Shown: positions 44,197-53,609 of the stretch, in pieces
Layout: each line of letters begins with the position of its first letter
How positions within the stretch are numbered: position 1 is the stretch's first letter
Assembly: GCA_025361565.1 (NCBI GenBank)
Contig: JANYKN010000116.1
Location: 472,470 to 536,469, forward strand
Origin: Bacteroidota bacterium
GTDB lineage: Bacteria > Bacteroidota > Bacteroidia > Bacteroidales > NBLH01
DNA length: 64,000 nt
Direction: 5' to 3'
Program-made: the position numbers and the translations under genes
The notes under the pieces: generated by a model
Told to the model about the DNA's origin: nothing
What the model saw: the letters and a program-made list of their open reading frames with translations, nothing else
The model's database searches: none

Positions 44197-45269
44197 AGAT
44201 TATCATTGACGTAAACCATCCCGGACATGTCCATTTATTTAAGAACTTTGCAAAAATGGGAGAAATTGAAGGCTGGAAAATCCTGTTTACTGCCAAAGAC
44301 AAAGAAGTCACATTGGATTTATTAAAAGCGTACAAACTAGAATATAAATGCCTTGGTAAACACTACAGCGGAAAACTCGGAAAAATACTAAGCTTGCTCA
44401 ATCATACCTTCAGACTTTTTTGGACAGCCATTTTTTTCAGAACTGATATTTTCCTGAGCCATGGTTCGGTTTCCGCTTCATGGGTTTCATTTCTTTTACG
44501 CCGAAAATATATTGCCTTTGAAGATACCGGAAACATGGAACAAATAAGACTTTACAAACCATTTGCCCATGCTATACTAACCACAGAATCCTTTAAACAG
44601 GATTATGGTAAAGTTCAAATAAGATATAAAGGATTTCATGAAATTGCATATCTTCATCCAAATTATTTTAATCCGGACAACGAAATTTTGAAACAGCTAG
44701 GCATAATCAAAAATGAAAAATACTTCATAGTAAGATTTATCTCTTGGGGAGCCAGCCACGATGGAAGCGAAAAAGGCCCTTCTGAAACAGAAAAGGAAAA
44801 ATTAATTGACCTTTTGGCAGCACATGGAAAAGTTTTCATTACTTCAGAAGCTCCACTATCAGAAAACTTAAAAAAATATAAAATTCAGATTCCTCCAGAA
44901 AAAATCCACGATGCTCTGGCATTTGCCTATCTGTTTATTGGTGAAGGTTTAACAATGGCATCGGAATGCGCTATGCTTGGTACCCCTGCAATACTTATCA
45001 ACACTATGAAAGCTGCAACTATTGATGAACAACAGGAGTATGGTTTATTATTTCATTTAACCAAATATGAACAGATCTGTGATAAAATTAATGAATTATT
45101 GAAAGAGGAAAATCTAAAACAAAAATGGCAGGAAAAGAGAATTAAATTACTAAACGATAAAATAGATGTAAGTGCATTTACTTTTTGGTTTGTAAAAAAC
45201 TTTCCAGGAAGCTTTAATTCATTGAAGAAAAACCCTAAAATACAGAATGATTTTAATACAAAAATTTAG
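44193..45269 (+). CDS. DUF354 family protein (GT-B-like)
   Basis: A 358-residue protein of the DUF354 group, which resembles UDP-GlcNAc epimerases and GT-B glycosyltransferases. It opens with IIIDVNHPGHVHLFKNFAK, has FLSHGSVSASWVSFLLRR and IAFEDTGNMEQ in the first domain, and in the second SWGASHDGSEKGPSE and LFIGEGLTMASECAMLGTPA, the sugar-nucleotide-type site. Members are found in archaeal and bacterial polysaccharide loci, but their reaction is not established. It is the last gene of the operon; a convergent gene follows after 45 bases. Probably a glycosyltransferase or nucleotide-sugar enzyme. Confidence 0.82.
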   Translation: MKIIIDVNHPGHVHLFKNFAKMGEIEGWKILFTAKDKEVTLDLLKAYKLEYKCLGKHYSGKLGKILSLLNHTFRLFWTAIFFRTDIFLSHGSVSASWVSFLLRRKYIAFEDTGNMEQIRLYKPFAHAILTTESFKQDYGKVQIRYKGFHEIAYLHPNYFNPDNEILKQLGIIKNEKYFIVRFISWGASHDGSEKGPSETEKEKLIDLLAAHGKVFITSEAPLSENLKKYKIQIPPEKIHDALAFAYLFIGEGLTMASECAMLGTPAILINTMKAATIDEQQEYGLLFHLTKYEQICDKINELLKEENLKQKWQEKRIKLLNDKIDVSAFTFWFVKNFPGSFNSLKKNPKIQNDFNTKI

Positions 45270-45314
45270 TCTCTATTTCGAAAGTAATTAAATGTTTGAA
45301 TAAAATATTTAAGC

Positions 45315-45872
45315 TTATTCACTCCACTTTACAAGATAATCAGTAGTCGAATCACCTTGACCCATTGATTTTAACATTTCAACTTTGGGACTATTGAATT
45401 TTGAAAATTCCATGGTGTTTTTTATCCAGCCCAAAATTCGATAGTCAACAATAACACTTGGTTTAGGAAAGTCAATAATTGAAAGTATTGCCATCTCTTT
45501 TGAGCGTTTGGTTATTTCCATTGTACAAGGCCTATAATAGCCTGACATTATTGTAGATGCTCTATTTACAATAAACGACGGAGAACTTACCATCACTAAC
45601 ATTTTATAAACTCCTTTAATAGCTTGAACAGAACTATATACACCCAACTCGTATGCAGCTTTTTGAACATCTTTATAAAACATATCACCTATTAATTTTG
45701 TCGGTATAATCAAAGCTGATTCCAGTGGATACCAATTTGTAAGGCTAATCCTGCTATCTATAATTGAACGCGATTCTGCAGGTAAGGAATCTATCCAATT
45801 GTTATATTCATTAAGGAATTTCTCTTTAACAAATTCTTGAATCGTTTTTATTGCAATTCCTTTAACTTCCAT
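45315..45872 (-). CDS. Uncharacterised 185-residue cytoplasmic protein
   Basis: I do not recognise this protein with certainty. It is soluble, without signal peptide or membrane span. It has an early segment NWYPLESALIIPTKLIGDMFY, a central FIVNRASTIMSGYYRPC and a tail ending GQGDSTTDYLVKW. The W-Y-P-x-E region and the late glycine-rich strand faintly recall the TIGR02265/DUF2378 and V4R-like ligand-binding folds. It lies downstream of a TPR protein on the same strand (90 bases apart), so the two may be co-transcribed. A sensory or regulatory role is a guess. Confidence 0.6.
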   Translation of the reverse strand: MEVKGIAIKTIQEFVKEKFLNEYNNWIDSLPAESRSIIDSRISLTNWYPLESALIIPTKLIGDMFYKDVQKAAYELGVYSSVQAIKGVYKMLVMVSSPSFIVNRASTIMSGYYRPCTMEITKRSKEMAILSIIDFPKPSVIVDYRILGWIKNTMEFSKFNSPKVEMLKSMGQGDSTTDYLVKWSE

Positions 45873-45962
45873 CTTTGAATCTATTAATTTGTGCCATATA
45901 AATTAGATTAAAAATAAGAATTTATCTTCAATCTAAAAAATATCATGAAATTTTGAATGGAT

Positions 45963-48140
45963 TTAAAGCAAATTTTGATTCACTTGGTCTAAAAAAAGAA
46001 AATCGAGCATCAATTCAATTTCAAATGATAGAATTCCAAATTTTATTAGATACTCTTTATCCTCTAAAAAATCTTTTTTAATTGATACATTGCCAGATGA
46101 AGCTAATAATAAACTATTTCTATAAGTTTCAACTGCATTTTCAATATTTCCCATACACCAATAAACATGACCTAATCCAATATAGTCTGCATAGCTTGCT
46201 TCATTATGTTCAATTAATTTTTGATAATACTTAATTGATGTCTCAAATCTTCCCAACACAAATGAACACCAAGCTATAGGCCTAAGGATCTTTGTATTAG
46301 AAGGTGCGAAATATTCAACTTTAAAATAATGCTTTAATGCACTTTCATAATCATGAACTCGCAAATGGATATGACCTAAATTTGCCTGAACATATAAATT
46401 TTCAGGTTCAATTTCTTCAGCTTTATGATAATAATCAATGGCCTTTTCATTGTTATCCAATTCTCTATAGCAAAGTGCAACTTTTTTATATGTCCACGAT
46501 AGGTTGAGATCAAATAACTCTGATTTTTTATAATATGAAAGTGCATTTTCAAAATCTCCTAGTTTTTGATAGGAATATGCTATTTTCTCAAAGGCACTTT
46601 GTTCATTAAATCCTTTTTCTATGAGTAAATTATATACACTTATTGCTTCATTATAATATTCTTGCTTAAAATATAAGCTTCCAATATTCTTGTATAATTC
46701 AACATCAAACCACCAATTTAAAAAGATTTCGCTATTGAATAAATCCAACTTATCATCAAAAATATCAGTAAATTCTATCCTGTTTGGATGAATCTTATAA
46801 AATCTGTACAAATCCTGGATATATTGGTTAACAATATATTTATCAATCATTGATTTATTGACTAATTCATCGTCTTTAACCAATTCATTCATGCTTTCAA
46901 GCTCAGCATTAAACATTTCTAGCATCATGTTTTTTTGAACATCCGGCATATACCTAATATTCATTATAAAGGAGTATTTATCTGAGTTACAAAGAAATGC
47001 AGACTTTTCGAGCCCTTCAAGAAATAAATCCGAATTAAATCCTTCTTTTTCAAATCTAAAAGCTTCCTTAACATCTTTGTTTTCTTTGTAAAAAGGAATA
47101 AACCAATGAGCTGGTTCTTTGAAAAAATCAAAATGCTTCAACAAAGCAAATGCACTCATAAAAACATCAGATCCTTCGATTTGCATTTTTGAAAACTCTT
47201 CAAGTTTGCTAAATAATTGGGGAGAATCTTCAAAAACCATTTCCCAATCCGGGTTCTTATCTTCACCAAATTGATCTTTTAAAATATCATCGAGTCGCAA
47301 TTTTTCTTCAATTTTAGGTTTAAATTTAGCAACCTCGGGAATAATTTCTTCGTGAAGTTTTCTTGAAATTTTATCGGTATCTTTAGTTCTGATTATCTGC
47401 AAAATAACATATTGCAGATTTTTTTGAAAATCTTTTTCTTTACTAATCAATTTAATTCTCTTAATAATATCTGGATATTCCCTTAGTCGGGGAGAATAAT
47501 AATAAACAATTAAAACAATTCCAACAAATGCCCTCTGCCAAACTTTATTTATTCCTTTATAATAGAAATCAAATAAAAACCGGAGCTTTTTTTCATCAAA
47601 ATTCATGATTGATGATATTGTTAAAGCACTTACAATCAATGATTCGTCTACCCAGGAGGTTTCTTTACTCTTAACTATTCTTGCGATAACCGCCAAATCT
47701 TCATCATTCATTACTCCAGAAATCCATATTTTTTTAAATAATTTATTTGATTCCGAAGTCATATTTCCTGAAAGTATTGATTTTTCAATAATTTCCCTGT
47801 TCGTTTGAAAGTCAAAATTTATTTCTTGTCTGATTGTATTAATTGCCCAATACTTATTTTCCTCTATCATTGACAATTTTATTTCATCAATTATACCATA
47901 TAACGCATTCAATATTTTCGAATAAATACTATCTCTTTCAGGATCTTTAACATTTGTAAATGAATATTTGAGCAAATTTGTGTAAATCTCTACCTGCTTG
48001 CGCACTTTATCTTTTAAATATAAAAGATTTTTGTGTTCATCAATTGTTTGATTGATTTCATTAAAAGCATCACTCAGTTGATGATTGAAAACTAGTTTAC
48101 AAAACCCTTCAATTTTTATTTTTAGTTGGCCTATTTCCAT
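45963..48140 (-). CDS. Large tetratricopeptide-repeat protein
   Basis: A 725-residue protein with two parts. Residues 1-480 are helical and of no family I know, with long charged stretches such as KFKPKIEEKLRLDDILKDQ. Residues about 495-680 hold five or six TPR units, seen in GSLYFKQEYYNEAISVYN, SYQKLGDFENALSYYKKS, CYRELDNNEKAIDYYHKA, LGHIHLRVHDYESALKHY and LGHVYWCMGNIENAVETY. TPRs make protein-protein contacts. It has no signal peptide. It lies between two glycan transcription units but on the opposite strand, so it may be an inserted gene rather than part of the pathway. Confidence 0.75.
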   Translation of the reverse strand: MEIGQLKIKIEGFCKLVFNHQLSDAFNEINQTIDEHKNLLYLKDKVRKQVEIYTNLLKYSFTNVKDPERDSIYSKILNALYGIIDEIKLSMIEENKYWAINTIRQEINFDFQTNREIIEKSILSGNMTSESNKLFKKIWISGVMNDEDLAVIARIVKSKETSWVDESLIVSALTISSIMNFDEKKLRFLFDFYYKGINKVWQRAFVGIVLIVYYYSPRLREYPDIIKRIKLISKEKDFQKNLQYVILQIIRTKDTDKISRKLHEEIIPEVAKFKPKIEEKLRLDDILKDQFGEDKNPDWEMVFEDSPQLFSKLEEFSKMQIEGSDVFMSAFALLKHFDFFKEPAHWFIPFYKENKDVKEAFRFEKEGFNSDLFLEGLEKSAFLCNSDKYSFIMNIRYMPDVQKNMMLEMFNAELESMNELVKDDELVNKSMIDKYIVNQYIQDLYRFYKIHPNRIEFTDIFDDKLDLFNSEIFLNWWFDVELYKNIGSLYFKQEYYNEAISVYNLLIEKGFNEQSAFEKIAYSYQKLGDFENALSYYKKSELFDLNLSWTYKKVALCYRELDNNEKAIDYYHKAEEIEPENLYVQANLGHIHLRVHDYESALKHYFKVEYFAPSNTKILRPIAWCSFVLGRFETSIKYYQKLIEHNEASYADYIGLGHVYWCMGNIENAVETYRNSLLLASSGNVSIKKDFLEDKEYLIKFGILSFEIELMLDFLFLDQVNQNLL

Positions 48141-48754
48141 ATTCTATAAAAATATTATCTTAAATTCTCGACAAAACCATAAAAATGTGTAATAAAAAAT
48201 TCCATTTAAAATTGCCAGTAATTTTCGAAATCATGATACACATAAATTAAAATTGATTTCGAACATCAACCGCAACATATATTTACGTCAAATTGTCTTG
48301 TAATATTATACAATTATAAGATTTGAAAAAGTCAATTTGCATACCATTATAAAAATTAGGTAAATAGATGCCAAATTGTCCGTGAAATAAATTTCTTAGT
48401 TATATTATTGTTTGTAAAACTACTTATTGACAATATTGAAGATTTTCGATCGACAGAAATAATTGTAACTAAGTTATGAATGAATCCAAATTTGAAACTA
48501 TTAAAATATTGATTATTAGGATGAATACCTTTTCAATCCCAATAAAAACATAATGAGCTGATGAATCAATTTAAAAGATATTGATGAATCAGTTAAATAT
48601 TTTGATCAGTTTTGATGGCTGATTGATGACACTTGAAAAATCCAACATGAATCTATTGACAAATGCAGGAAATAATAGTGTTTTCAAGTAGTTCAGGTTT
48701 TTTTTGTCATTATTTTTCAGTAGTTTTGAATGTTGAAATCATAAACTAAACCAA
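48141..48754. other. Intergenic region before the export genes, about 610 bases
   Basis: A very AT-rich divergent gap between the TPR gene and the export genes. Apart from a promoter-like -7 element at 48721 I see no coding frame, repeat or stable hairpin. Its length suggests regulatory content for the wza-wzc unit, which cannot be resolved by eye. Confidence 0.4.
48721..48728 (+). promoter_or_regulatory. Possible -7 element of the wza-wzc promoter
   Basis: TAGTTTTG matches TAnnTTTG and ends 26 bases before the ATG at 48755, a plausible leader. The nearest upstream TTG (48704-48706) is only 14 bases away instead of the usual 17-23, so the match is partial. Confidence 0.35.
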
Positions 48755-49543
48755 ATGAAAATTAATTTGCCCTATTTTTCAAATAGTCTTGTTTTTTTGG
48801 CAATTCTTTATGTAATTATTGTATTTAGTTCTTGTATTCCTCAAAAGAAACTAAAGTTAATTCAATCCAAAGTAAAAAACGATACTATTAATGAATTTAT
48901 TCTTAAGCAAAGACCAAAAAATACTGTTAAACCATTTGATAATTTATACATTAAAGTAATCAGCCCTGATGCTACTACTTCCGCGTTGTTTAATAGTGAA
49001 TCTACTAATTTGCAAACTGTCAATTACAATATGATTAGTTACACGGTAAACGATTCCGGTTATATCACTTTTCCATATTTGGGCTTGATCAAAGTAAAAG
49101 ATTTAACAATTCTGGCAGCTCAGGATACAATTCAAGCTGCCCTAAGTAAATTTATTAGTGAGGCTACAGTAGTTGTAAAATTTGTTGGGAAAAGTGTCAC
49201 TATAGTAGGCGAAGTATTCAGGCAAGGGGAGTATGTTATTTATTCTGATAATATAAATATTTTCAAAGCGTTGTCGATGGCCGGAGGATTAACAGATTAT
49301 GGAAACCGTTCAAATGTTACTATTATTAGAGAAGATGAAGGTAAAGCCAAATTTCATACGGTGGATATCTCCGACAAATATCTGATACAATCAGAGTTCT
49401 ATTACTTAAGACCCGATGACGTGGTTATCATCCAACCATTAAAGCAAAAATCTTTCGGATTTGCACAATTCCCTTATAATCTGGTATTAACCGCCATGAC
49501 TACTTTTGTTGTGGTTTTAACTTTTATAAGAACATATCAATAA
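48755..49543 (+). CDS. wza: Wza-like polysaccharide export lipoprotein
   Basis: A 262-residue outer-membrane export protein. The N-terminal signal ends in the lipobox VFSSC (Cys27). A Poly_export domain follows (LYIKVISPDATTSALFN, VNDSGYITFPYLGLIKV), then an SLBB segment (VTIVGEVFRQGEYVIY, DNINIFKALSMAGGLTDYGN). A hydrophobic stretch, LVLTAMTTFVVVLTFI, at the C-terminus is in the position of the membrane-spanning helix of Wza. It is shorter than E. coli Wza (about 380) because it has one SLBB unit, as is usual in Bacteroidota. The wzc-like gene follows after 30 bases. Confidence 0.92.
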   Translation: MKINLPYFSNSLVFLAILYVIIVFSSCIPQKKLKLIQSKVKNDTINEFILKQRPKNTVKPFDNLYIKVISPDATTSALFNSESTNLQTVNYNMISYTVNDSGYITFPYLGLIKVKDLTILAAQDTIQAALSKFISEATVVVKFVGKSVTIVGEVFRQGEYVIYSDNINIFKALSMAGGLTDYGNRSNVTIIREDEGKAKFHTVDISDKYLIQSEFYYLRPDDVVIIQPLKQKSFGFAQFPYNLVLTAMTTFVVVLTFIRTYQ

Positions 49544-49573
49544 AATTATAGCATCCTTCAAAAAAAATATATA

Positions 49574-52066
49574 ATGGTCAAAAATCTAAAGCCCACTGAA
49601 CAAGAATCATCAAATATTGATTTCTATAAATCTTTAGTCAAACGATTAATCAACCGTTGGTACTGGTTTGCCATAAGCTTGTTTGTTTCTGTAGGAGTTG
49701 GATATTTAATAATGAAATCATCAGCTCCATTATACAGGAATAACTTGTTGATGCTTTTTTCTGAAGCAACGGGAAGGCAGCAACAGCAAAACCGTAATGC
49801 TGGAGACATGATGCAGTTTGAGATGTTTGATGTTCAAGGCAATATTGAAGATGAACTTGGTGTAATTAGATCTTTCCCTGTAATAAATAAAACATTAAAA
49901 GAATTAAATCTTGGAATATCTTATTTTTCTAAAGAAGGTTTAATTACAAATGAGCTATATAAAAATTCACCTTTCATGGTCATGATTGATCCAGAATATT
50001 CTCAACCAGTCGAACTTATGTTTCAAGTTGAAATTCTGTCAAATGATCGTTTCCGCCTTTCTGCCAAGACCGATGACGACATTAATCTGGTAAATTATGC
50101 AAGAAATGAAATTACTGGAACAGTTAAGGGTTTTAAATTTACCCAAGAATTTAGTTTTGGTGACGAAATTAAATTAAATGACGTAAAGTTTAGAGTACTT
50201 TTAAATGGAAATTACGATTCTGAATTGTATGAGAACAGCAAACTGTTTTTTAAATTTAACGATTTGGATCTTCTTACTTATTCTTATCAGGAATTATTAA
50301 ATATTGAAAGAGTTTCAGCCCAATCATCACTTGTTACCATAGAATTGACCGGGGGAAATGCGCTTTTAGTTACCGATTTCTTAAATAAACTGGCAGAAGT
50401 ATATTTAGCCAAGAATCTAGATAAAAAAAATCAAATTGCTAATAAAACCATCAAGTTTATTGAAGGTCAAATTTCTGAAATTGCGGATTCTTTAGGCTAC
50501 ACTTCAAATCAATTAAAAGATTTCCGGACAGAGAATAATGTAATGGATATTAATGCTTTATCTCAAAGTGTAAACTCCCAGATGCGAGCATTGGAAGACC
50601 AGAAGGCTGTTTTAATTGTTAAATCTAAATACTATGATTATATAAAAGAGTACTTTGAAAACAATAAGGACCTGACCGATTTGCTTGCACCTTCAGCTCT
50701 AGGAGTAGAAGATCCTCAATTGACTTTACTTATTAATCAACTTACTACAGCAAATGCGGCAAGGGCTTTAAAAATTGATAACAATACTCCTAAAAACATG
50801 CAGCTTCCTTCGCTGAATGCACAAATAAATAATCTAAAAAAAACCATACTAGAACAAATTGATTATATCGTAAACACTTCAAATATTACTATTAATGATA
50901 TAAATAATAGAATTGCAAAGCTAAATCACGAAGTTCAAAATCTACCTTCTATCGAAAAACAATTAAGAAATATCCAACGTGATTTTTCGCTAAATGATGC
51001 TATTTATACCTTTTTACTTACAAAAAGATCTGAATCGCAAATAGCAAGTGCATCTAATTCTCCCGATTATGAAGTAGCAGACCCATCCAAATTAAGCAGT
51101 GCAACCCAGGTTGCACCAAAAACAGCAATGATTCTTATCAGTGCATTGTTTTTGGGCCTTATGGCTCCAATTGGTTTAATTATGCTGCTATCTGCATTTG
51201 ATGATTCCATAACTGACCGACGTGATGTTGACAAAATTACACACTTTCCGCACCTTGGCACTATTTCAAAAAACGATCGGAATACTCTTTTACCAATTTT
51301 TGACTTTCCAAAATCTCATATTGCAGAATCGTTCAGATCTGTAAGAACCAGTTTGCAGTTTTTTCAAAAGGGGCAGCCTAAACAAAAAATCTTAGTGACA
51401 TCATCAATGACTGGTGATGGTAAAACTTTTATTTCAATGAATTTGGCATCTGCATTTTCATATTACGGAAAAAAGACATTATTACTTGAATTTGATCTGC
51501 GAAATCCAAAGATTTCTGAGTATATGGGCCTTGAAAATATTAAAGGACTGTCGTCTTATTTAATAAATGATGCCAGACTCGAAGACATAATCCAAAAAAC
51601 CAGCATGAAAAATCTGGATGTTATCCCTGCAGGAGAAATACCACCAAATCCTGTAGAATTAATTGCTTCGGATAATACTAAAAACATGATGGATATATTG
51701 CAATCCATATATGATTATATCATTATTGACACCCCACCAATTGGTGTTGTAACTGATTCATACTTATTGATGGAACATTCTGATGCCAATATATTCGCTG
51801 TCCGGCTTAACCATACTGATAAAAAGCTCTTTAGTACTTTAATGAGAGACTTAGAACAAAAAGACATTTCAAATATTGCCCTTTTAATTAATGATGACGA
51901 AGAAAAAACGCAATCATCGTATTATGATAATTCTGGAGGTAAATTATCATACTTAAAGAAAAAATTTAATACGCTAAAAACACTTATGAGGGTGAAAAGA
52001 AAGCTGTTTAACAGAACTTCTCTTATTTTTATGGAGAATAAAAATAAGTGCTTTCAATTGATATAA
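49574..52066 (+). CDS. wzc: Wzc-like polysaccharide co-polymerase / BY-kinase
   Basis: An 830-residue inner-membrane protein combining a Wzz chain-length domain and a tyrosine autokinase. The first membrane span is near residues 30-50 (WYWFAISLFVSVGVGYLIM). A long periplasmic coiled-coil region follows, and the second span is near 518-540 (TAMILISALFLGLMAPIGLI). The kinase has Walker A SSMTGDGKTF (lysine 617), the A' motif LLEFDLRNP and Walker B IIIDTPPIG. The C-terminal tail has a few tyrosines (SSYYDNSGGKLSY), fewer than the cluster in E. coli Wzc. It controls chain length and export with the Wza-like protein. A terminator follows. Confidence 0.93.
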   Translation: MVKNLKPTEQESSNIDFYKSLVKRLINRWYWFAISLFVSVGVGYLIMKSSAPLYRNNLLMLFSEATGRQQQQNRNAGDMMQFEMFDVQGNIEDELGVIRSFPVINKTLKELNLGISYFSKEGLITNELYKNSPFMVMIDPEYSQPVELMFQVEILSNDRFRLSAKTDDDINLVNYARNEITGTVKGFKFTQEFSFGDEIKLNDVKFRVLLNGNYDSELYENSKLFFKFNDLDLLTYSYQELLNIERVSAQSSLVTIELTGGNALLVTDFLNKLAEVYLAKNLDKKNQIANKTIKFIEGQISEIADSLGYTSNQLKDFRTENNVMDINALSQSVNSQMRALEDQKAVLIVKSKYYDYIKEYFENNKDLTDLLAPSALGVEDPQLTLLINQLTTANAARALKIDNNTPKNMQLPSLNAQINNLKKTILEQIDYIVNTSNITINDINNRIAKLNHEVQNLPSIEKQLRNIQRDFSLNDAIYTFLLTKRSESQIASASNSPDYEVADPSKLSSATQVAPKTAMILISALFLGLMAPIGLIMLLSAFDDSITDRRDVDKITHFPHLGTISKNDRNTLLPIFDFPKSHIAESFRSVRTSLQFFQKGQPKQKILVTSSMTGDGKTFISMNLASAFSYYGKKTLLLEFDLRNPKISEYMGLENIKGLSSYLINDARLEDIIQKTSMKNLDVIPAGEIPPNPVELIASDNTKNMMDILQSIYDYIIIDTPPIGVVTDSYLLMEHSDANIFAVRLNHTDKKLFSTLMRDLEQKDISNIALLINDDEEKTQSSYYDNSGGKLSYLKKKFNTLKTLMRVKRKLFNRTSLIFMENKNKCFQLI

Positions 52067-52088
52067 TTGCATCATGATAAAATAATAA

Positions 52089-52122
52089 ATGACTGTTAAG
52101 CATTGCTAAACAGTCATTTTTA
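52089..52122 (+). terminator. Rho-independent terminator after wzc
   Basis: ATGACTGTT (52089-52097) and AACAGTCAT (52109-52117) form a perfect nine-base-pair stem around an 11-base loop, followed by TTTTTATTTT. It lies 23 bases after the wzc stop and closes the polysaccharide island. Confidence 0.85.
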
Positions 52123-52204
52123 TTTTCAATTCTAATTACAATTATATAATTGAACTAATGATAAGTACTTGTCTTACAATAAAAAGTTTCATTCGCATGA
52201 AAGA

Positions 52205-52936
52205 TTAATTAGTTTCATATTCAAGTTTAACAGTTATTGTAGCTGTTTTTCTTTTTGATGCAGTGTTGAATGAACCACCCCATGAATATTCCTCTGCCGA
52301 ATTTTGAGCAGTAATTTGAAAAACTCCCATGTCTGCATTTTTAAGCCTACCTACTCCACTTCCAGCATTTTCAGCAATTCTTTTAGCTCTGATATTGGCG
52401 TCCTTGGTTGCTTCAGCAATCATTTCAATTTTAAGTTCGGCCAGTTTTGTATAATAGTATTGAGGGCTATTTGAATAAAATTCTACTCCTGAGTTAATTA
52501 ATTCACTTACTTGTCTTGAAATTTCTTCCACTTTATCAACTTCATTTGATTCCAGCTGAACATTTTGTTTCAACAAGTATCCAGTAAAAATAGATTTTGT
52601 TTTGTTGCCTGTATTATCAAAGATATCATCAAATTGCTTTTCTATTTCAATCGCTGAAAAAATGATATTTTCAGGTTTAATTCCTTTAGAGACTAAATAA
52701 GTTTTTATACTTTCCCTATCCTTGTCTAATTCAGCATAAGCCTGCTTAAGATCAGCATTTTTTTTTATAAATGAACCACTCCATACAATCAAATCCGAAA
52801 CAAAATCTTTACTTCCAAGACCAGTTACATTGATAGAGTTATTTGCATTGTTCCTGTTTTTGAACGCTCCGGCAAAAATAAATGCTGTAATTACGATTGC
52901 TACAGCAATGACAATACTGTTAATATACGTTTTCAT
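52205..52936 (-). CDS. SIMPL (DUF541) domain protein
   Basis: A 243-residue exported or membrane-anchored protein. One N-terminal hydrophobic segment (residues 7-24) is followed by a SIMPL domain with INVTGLGSKDFVSDLIVWSG and IKPENIIFSAIEIEKQF. It ends in KRKTATITVKLEYE, the usual closing strand. SIMPL proteins of this type occur widely in Bacteroidota and their biochemical role is poorly known. It has its own promoter and converges on the end of the polysaccharide island. Confidence 0.88.
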   Translation of the reverse strand: MKTYINSIVIAVAIVITAFIFAGAFKNRNNANNSINVTGLGSKDFVSDLIVWSGSFIKKNADLKQAYAELDKDRESIKTYLVSKGIKPENIIFSAIEIEKQFDDIFDNTGNKTKSIFTGYLLKQNVQLESNEVDKVEEISRQVSELINSGVEFYSNSPQYYYTKLAELKIEMIAEATKDANIRAKRIAENAGSGVGRLKNADMGVFQITAQNSAEEYSWGGSFNTASKRKTATITVKLEYETN

Positions 52937-53018
52937 TGGTAATTGTTTTTAATTAGGTATTTTAATAATTGGTAAGAATTTTATTGAATAATACTTTGCT
53001 TAAATTTTAAAGGTGTTC

Positions 53019-53049
53019 CAAAATTAAATATAATAAACGAGGGATGCAA
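53019..53049 (-). promoter_or_regulatory. Bacteroidota-type promoter for the SIMPL gene
   Basis: On the minus strand TTG (53049-53047) is followed after 20 bases by TAATTTTG (53026-53019). Both elements and the spacing fit the phylum consensus. The leader to the ATG at 52936 would be about 80 bases. Confidence 0.5.
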
Positions 53050-53117
53050 GCAAGTTTAAAATGAACAATATTATCAAATAAAAGAGTTTGAAACATTACA
53101 TTTGATCAATCTGTACT

Positions 53118-53125
53118 TATATTTG
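53118..53125 (+). promoter_or_regulatory. -7 element of the GroES-like gene
   Basis: TATATTTG matches TAnnTTTG and lies 17 bases before the ATG at 53143. A TTG 13 bases upstream is closer than usual, so only the -7 part is convincing. Confidence 0.4.
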
Positions 53126-53142
53126 TGCAAAATTGTTTAACT

Positions 53143-53544
53143 ATGTCTTTAGTAATTTCTGAAAAAGATCTGGACAAAATCATCATTGTAGGCGACAGAG
53201 TTTTAATTAAGCCAAAAACATTTAGTGACAAAACAAAATCGGGCTTGTTTTTACCACCCGGTGTTCAGCAAAATGAAAAATTATATTCTGGATATGTAAT
53301 TAAAGTAGGTCCAGGCTATCCAATACCGGCAGTTCAAGAATTTGATGAACCATGGAAAGATAAATCGGATGATGTAAAATATGTTCCGATACAGCCCAAA
53401 CGTGGTGATTTGGCAGTATACCTGCAAAACAGCGCCTGGGAAATCCTTTTCAACAGTGAAAAGTACTTGATTGTCCCAAATTCTGCAATTCTAATGCTTG
53501 TTAGGGATGAGGATCTAATGAAAGTTCAAGAAAGATTAAAATGA
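53143..53544 (+). CDS. GroES-like co-chaperone family protein
   Basis: A 133-residue Cpn10-fold protein: IIIVGDRVLIKPK at the N-terminus, SGLFLPPGVQQNEKLYSG with the mobile-loop region, VIKVGPGYPIP, and a late RGDLAVYL. It is longer than GroES (about 95) because of an acidic insertion (EFDEPWKDKSDDVKY). It stands alone without groEL, so it is likely the separate GroES-like paralogue common in Bacteroidota. The ATG at 53143 is preferred to the GTG at 53125, which overlaps the promoter -7 element. Confidence 0.85.
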   Translation: MSLVISEKDLDKIIIVGDRVLIKPKTFSDKTKSGLFLPPGVQQNEKLYSGYVIKVGPGYPIPAVQEFDEPWKDKSDDVKYVPIQPKRGDLAVYLQNSAWEILFNSEKYLIVPNSAILMLVRDEDLMKVQERLK

Positions 53545-53609
53545 AATATATTCATTCGAAATTAATGGTGATGATGAGCCGAAAAAAAATCGGTCGATAC
53601 CTATAAATT

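Noticed and set aside
45315-45872. Assignment as a haem/NO-binding or V4R sensor
   Set aside because: Only a faint resemblance of the W-Y-P region and C-terminal strand; no haem-ligand motif is evident.
53555-53600. Possible terminator after the GroES-like gene
   Set aside because: The only stem is four pairs (CCGA/TCGG) around an A-run without a T-tract; too weak to call.
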